Assembly (NCBI GenBank): GCA_938021455.1 | Contig: CALIGP010000316.1 | Location: 1-5,840, forward strand | Length of the DNA stretch: 5,840 bases | DNA from: an uncultured Lewinella sp. | Lineage (GTDB): Bacteria > Bacteroidota > Bacteroidia > Chitinophagales > Saprospiraceae | Direction of reading: 5' to 3' | Shown: positions 5,188-5,840 of the stretch, one piece after another | Numbering within the stretch: position 1 is the stretch's first letter | Layout of the letters: each line of letters starts with the position of its first letter | The notes under the pieces: generated by a model | Seen by the model: only the letters and a program-made list of their open reading frames with translations | What the model was told of the DNA's origin: nothing | The model's database searches: none | Position numbers and translations under genes: made by a program

Positions 5188-5840
5188 ATGTCCAGACTTG
5201 TTATTATTTCCAACCGCCTACCCATCACCATAAATCGTTCGGCGGGTGAATTGCATTACCATCCCAGCGCTGGAGGTTTAGCTACGGGCTTGAACTCACT
5301 GGACGCAAGCTATAACAAACTATGGATCGGTTGGCCCGGAGTAGACATTGCTGATGAATGGGAAAGAGAAGGTATTCGAAACGATCTGGCCAAACGAAGT
5401 CTTGCCCCCGTATTTTTGACGGAGCGGGAAATAGACCTTTACTACGAGGGTTTTAGTAATAAAACGATCTGGCCGCACTTCCACTACTTTACGGAGTACA
5501 CGGCTTATAATGATGACATGTGGGCCGCCTATCAGGAGGTGAATTACAAGTTTTTTCAGGAAACAGAGAAGCACCTCCGGGAGGATGATATGGTGTGGGT
5601 TCATGACTATCAATTAATGCTGTTGCCTGCTTTAATTCGGGCCAAGTTTCCGAATATCAGCATCGGCTTTTTCCTGCATATTCCGTTCCCGAGCTACGAA
5701 GTATTCCGGATATTACCCTGGCGTAAGCAGATACTGGATGGTTTGCTTGGCTCCGACCAGATCGGCTTTCACACCTTCGGATATATGCGGCACTTCCTGT
5801 CCGCTGCTTACCGGATTACGGGCCACGAACACAAGTTTGG
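5188..5840 (+). CDS. otsA: Trehalose-6-phosphate synthase, 5' part (GT20 family)
   Basis: The enzyme joins UDP-glucose (or another NDP-glucose) and glucose-6-phosphate to make trehalose-6-phosphate in the cytoplasm, the first step of OtsA-OtsB trehalose synthesis. The 217 codons seen cover the N-terminal Rossmann half of the GT-B fold. They include SNRLP (8-12), the donor-phosphate loop SAGGLATGL (27-35), YEGFSNKTIWP (86-96), VHDYQLMLLP (138-147), and FFLHIPFPSYEVFRILPWR (161-179) followed by IGFHT (192-196). Tyr86, Trp95, Asp140 and His164 correspond to E. coli OtsA Tyr76, Trp85, Asp130 and His154, with a constant offset of 10. The ATG at 5188 puts the protein start right at the first strand (MSRLVIISNR). 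The gene runs off the window, so I cannot tell a single-domain OtsA (about 470 aa) from the fused synthase-phosphatase common in Bacteroidota. It has 161 bases of upstream space and a terminator before it, so it should have its own promoter; I see no good consensus. Confidence 0.95.
   Translation, partial: MSRLVIISNRLPITINRSAGELHYHPSAGGLATGLNSLDASYNKLWIGWPGVDIADEWEREGIRNDLAKRSLAPVFLTEREIDLYYEGFSNKTIWPHFHYFTEYTAYNDDMWAAYQEVNYKFFQETEKHLREDDMVWVHDYQLMLLPALIRAKFPNISIGFFLHIPFPSYEVFRILPWRKQILDGLLGSDQIGFHTFGYMRHFLSAAYRITGHEHKF

Noticed and set aside
5320..5613. Minus-strand open frame opposite the trehalose synthase gene
   Set aside because: It is antisense to strongly conserved OtsA motifs and has no recognisable features, so it is a shadow frame.

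Overview
The window reads like a chromosomal stretch from a free-living member of the Bacteroidota, plausibly a Saprospiria/Lewinella-type marine bacterium. The reasons are: start codons without clear Shine-Dalgarno sequences, one TAnnTTTG-type promoter box, a lipoprotein with an acidic segment right after the lipidated cysteine, and the families present (stand-alone NadR-like P-loop kinase, HIR/stomatin-like SPFH protein, GT20 trehalose-6-phosphate synthase). The placement is an inference from style and gene content; no rRNA or other marker is present.

Layout. Positions 1-91 hold the last 29 codons of a plus-strand gene whose C-terminus resembles that of the lipoprotein at 527-1570. Eight bases later comes a 105-aa low-molecular-weight-type tyrosine phosphatase (100-417), probably in the same operon. 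A 347-aa AT-richer lipoprotein of unknown function (527-1570) follows. It appears to consist of two related beta-rich domains and is bracketed by two copies of a hairpin-forming REP-like repeat (418-480 and 1577-1656). Convergent to it on the minus strand lie a NadR-like nucleotide kinase (1648-2196) and, upstream of that, an SPFH/stomatin-like membrane protein (2314-3279). A terminator at the SPFH stop codon and a cluster of CGTCTA-type repeats separate these two. One arm of the repeat cluster is translated as part of the kinase N-terminus.

The 343-base gap 3280-3622 is rich in structure. It has an 18-bp GC-rich inverted repeat enclosing a smaller hairpin with a T-tract, then a TACATTTG promoter box, a small hairpin, and a 13-bp perfect stem with a T-rich tail that ends about 20 bases before the next start codon. 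This looks like either a very short attenuated leader or a small RNA of about 60 nt. The gene behind it (3623-5026) encodes a 467-aa soluble protein that I do not recognise. A strong terminator (5079-5122) separates it from the 5' part of a trehalose-6-phosphate synthase gene (5188 to the window end), which makes the osmoprotectant precursor trehalose-6-phosphate.

The genes do not form one pathway. The window looks like ordinary core and semi-core chromosome, with its most interesting content in the repeats, the structured leader and the duplicated lipoprotein. I see no transposase, CRISPR array, tRNA, rRNA or known defence system.
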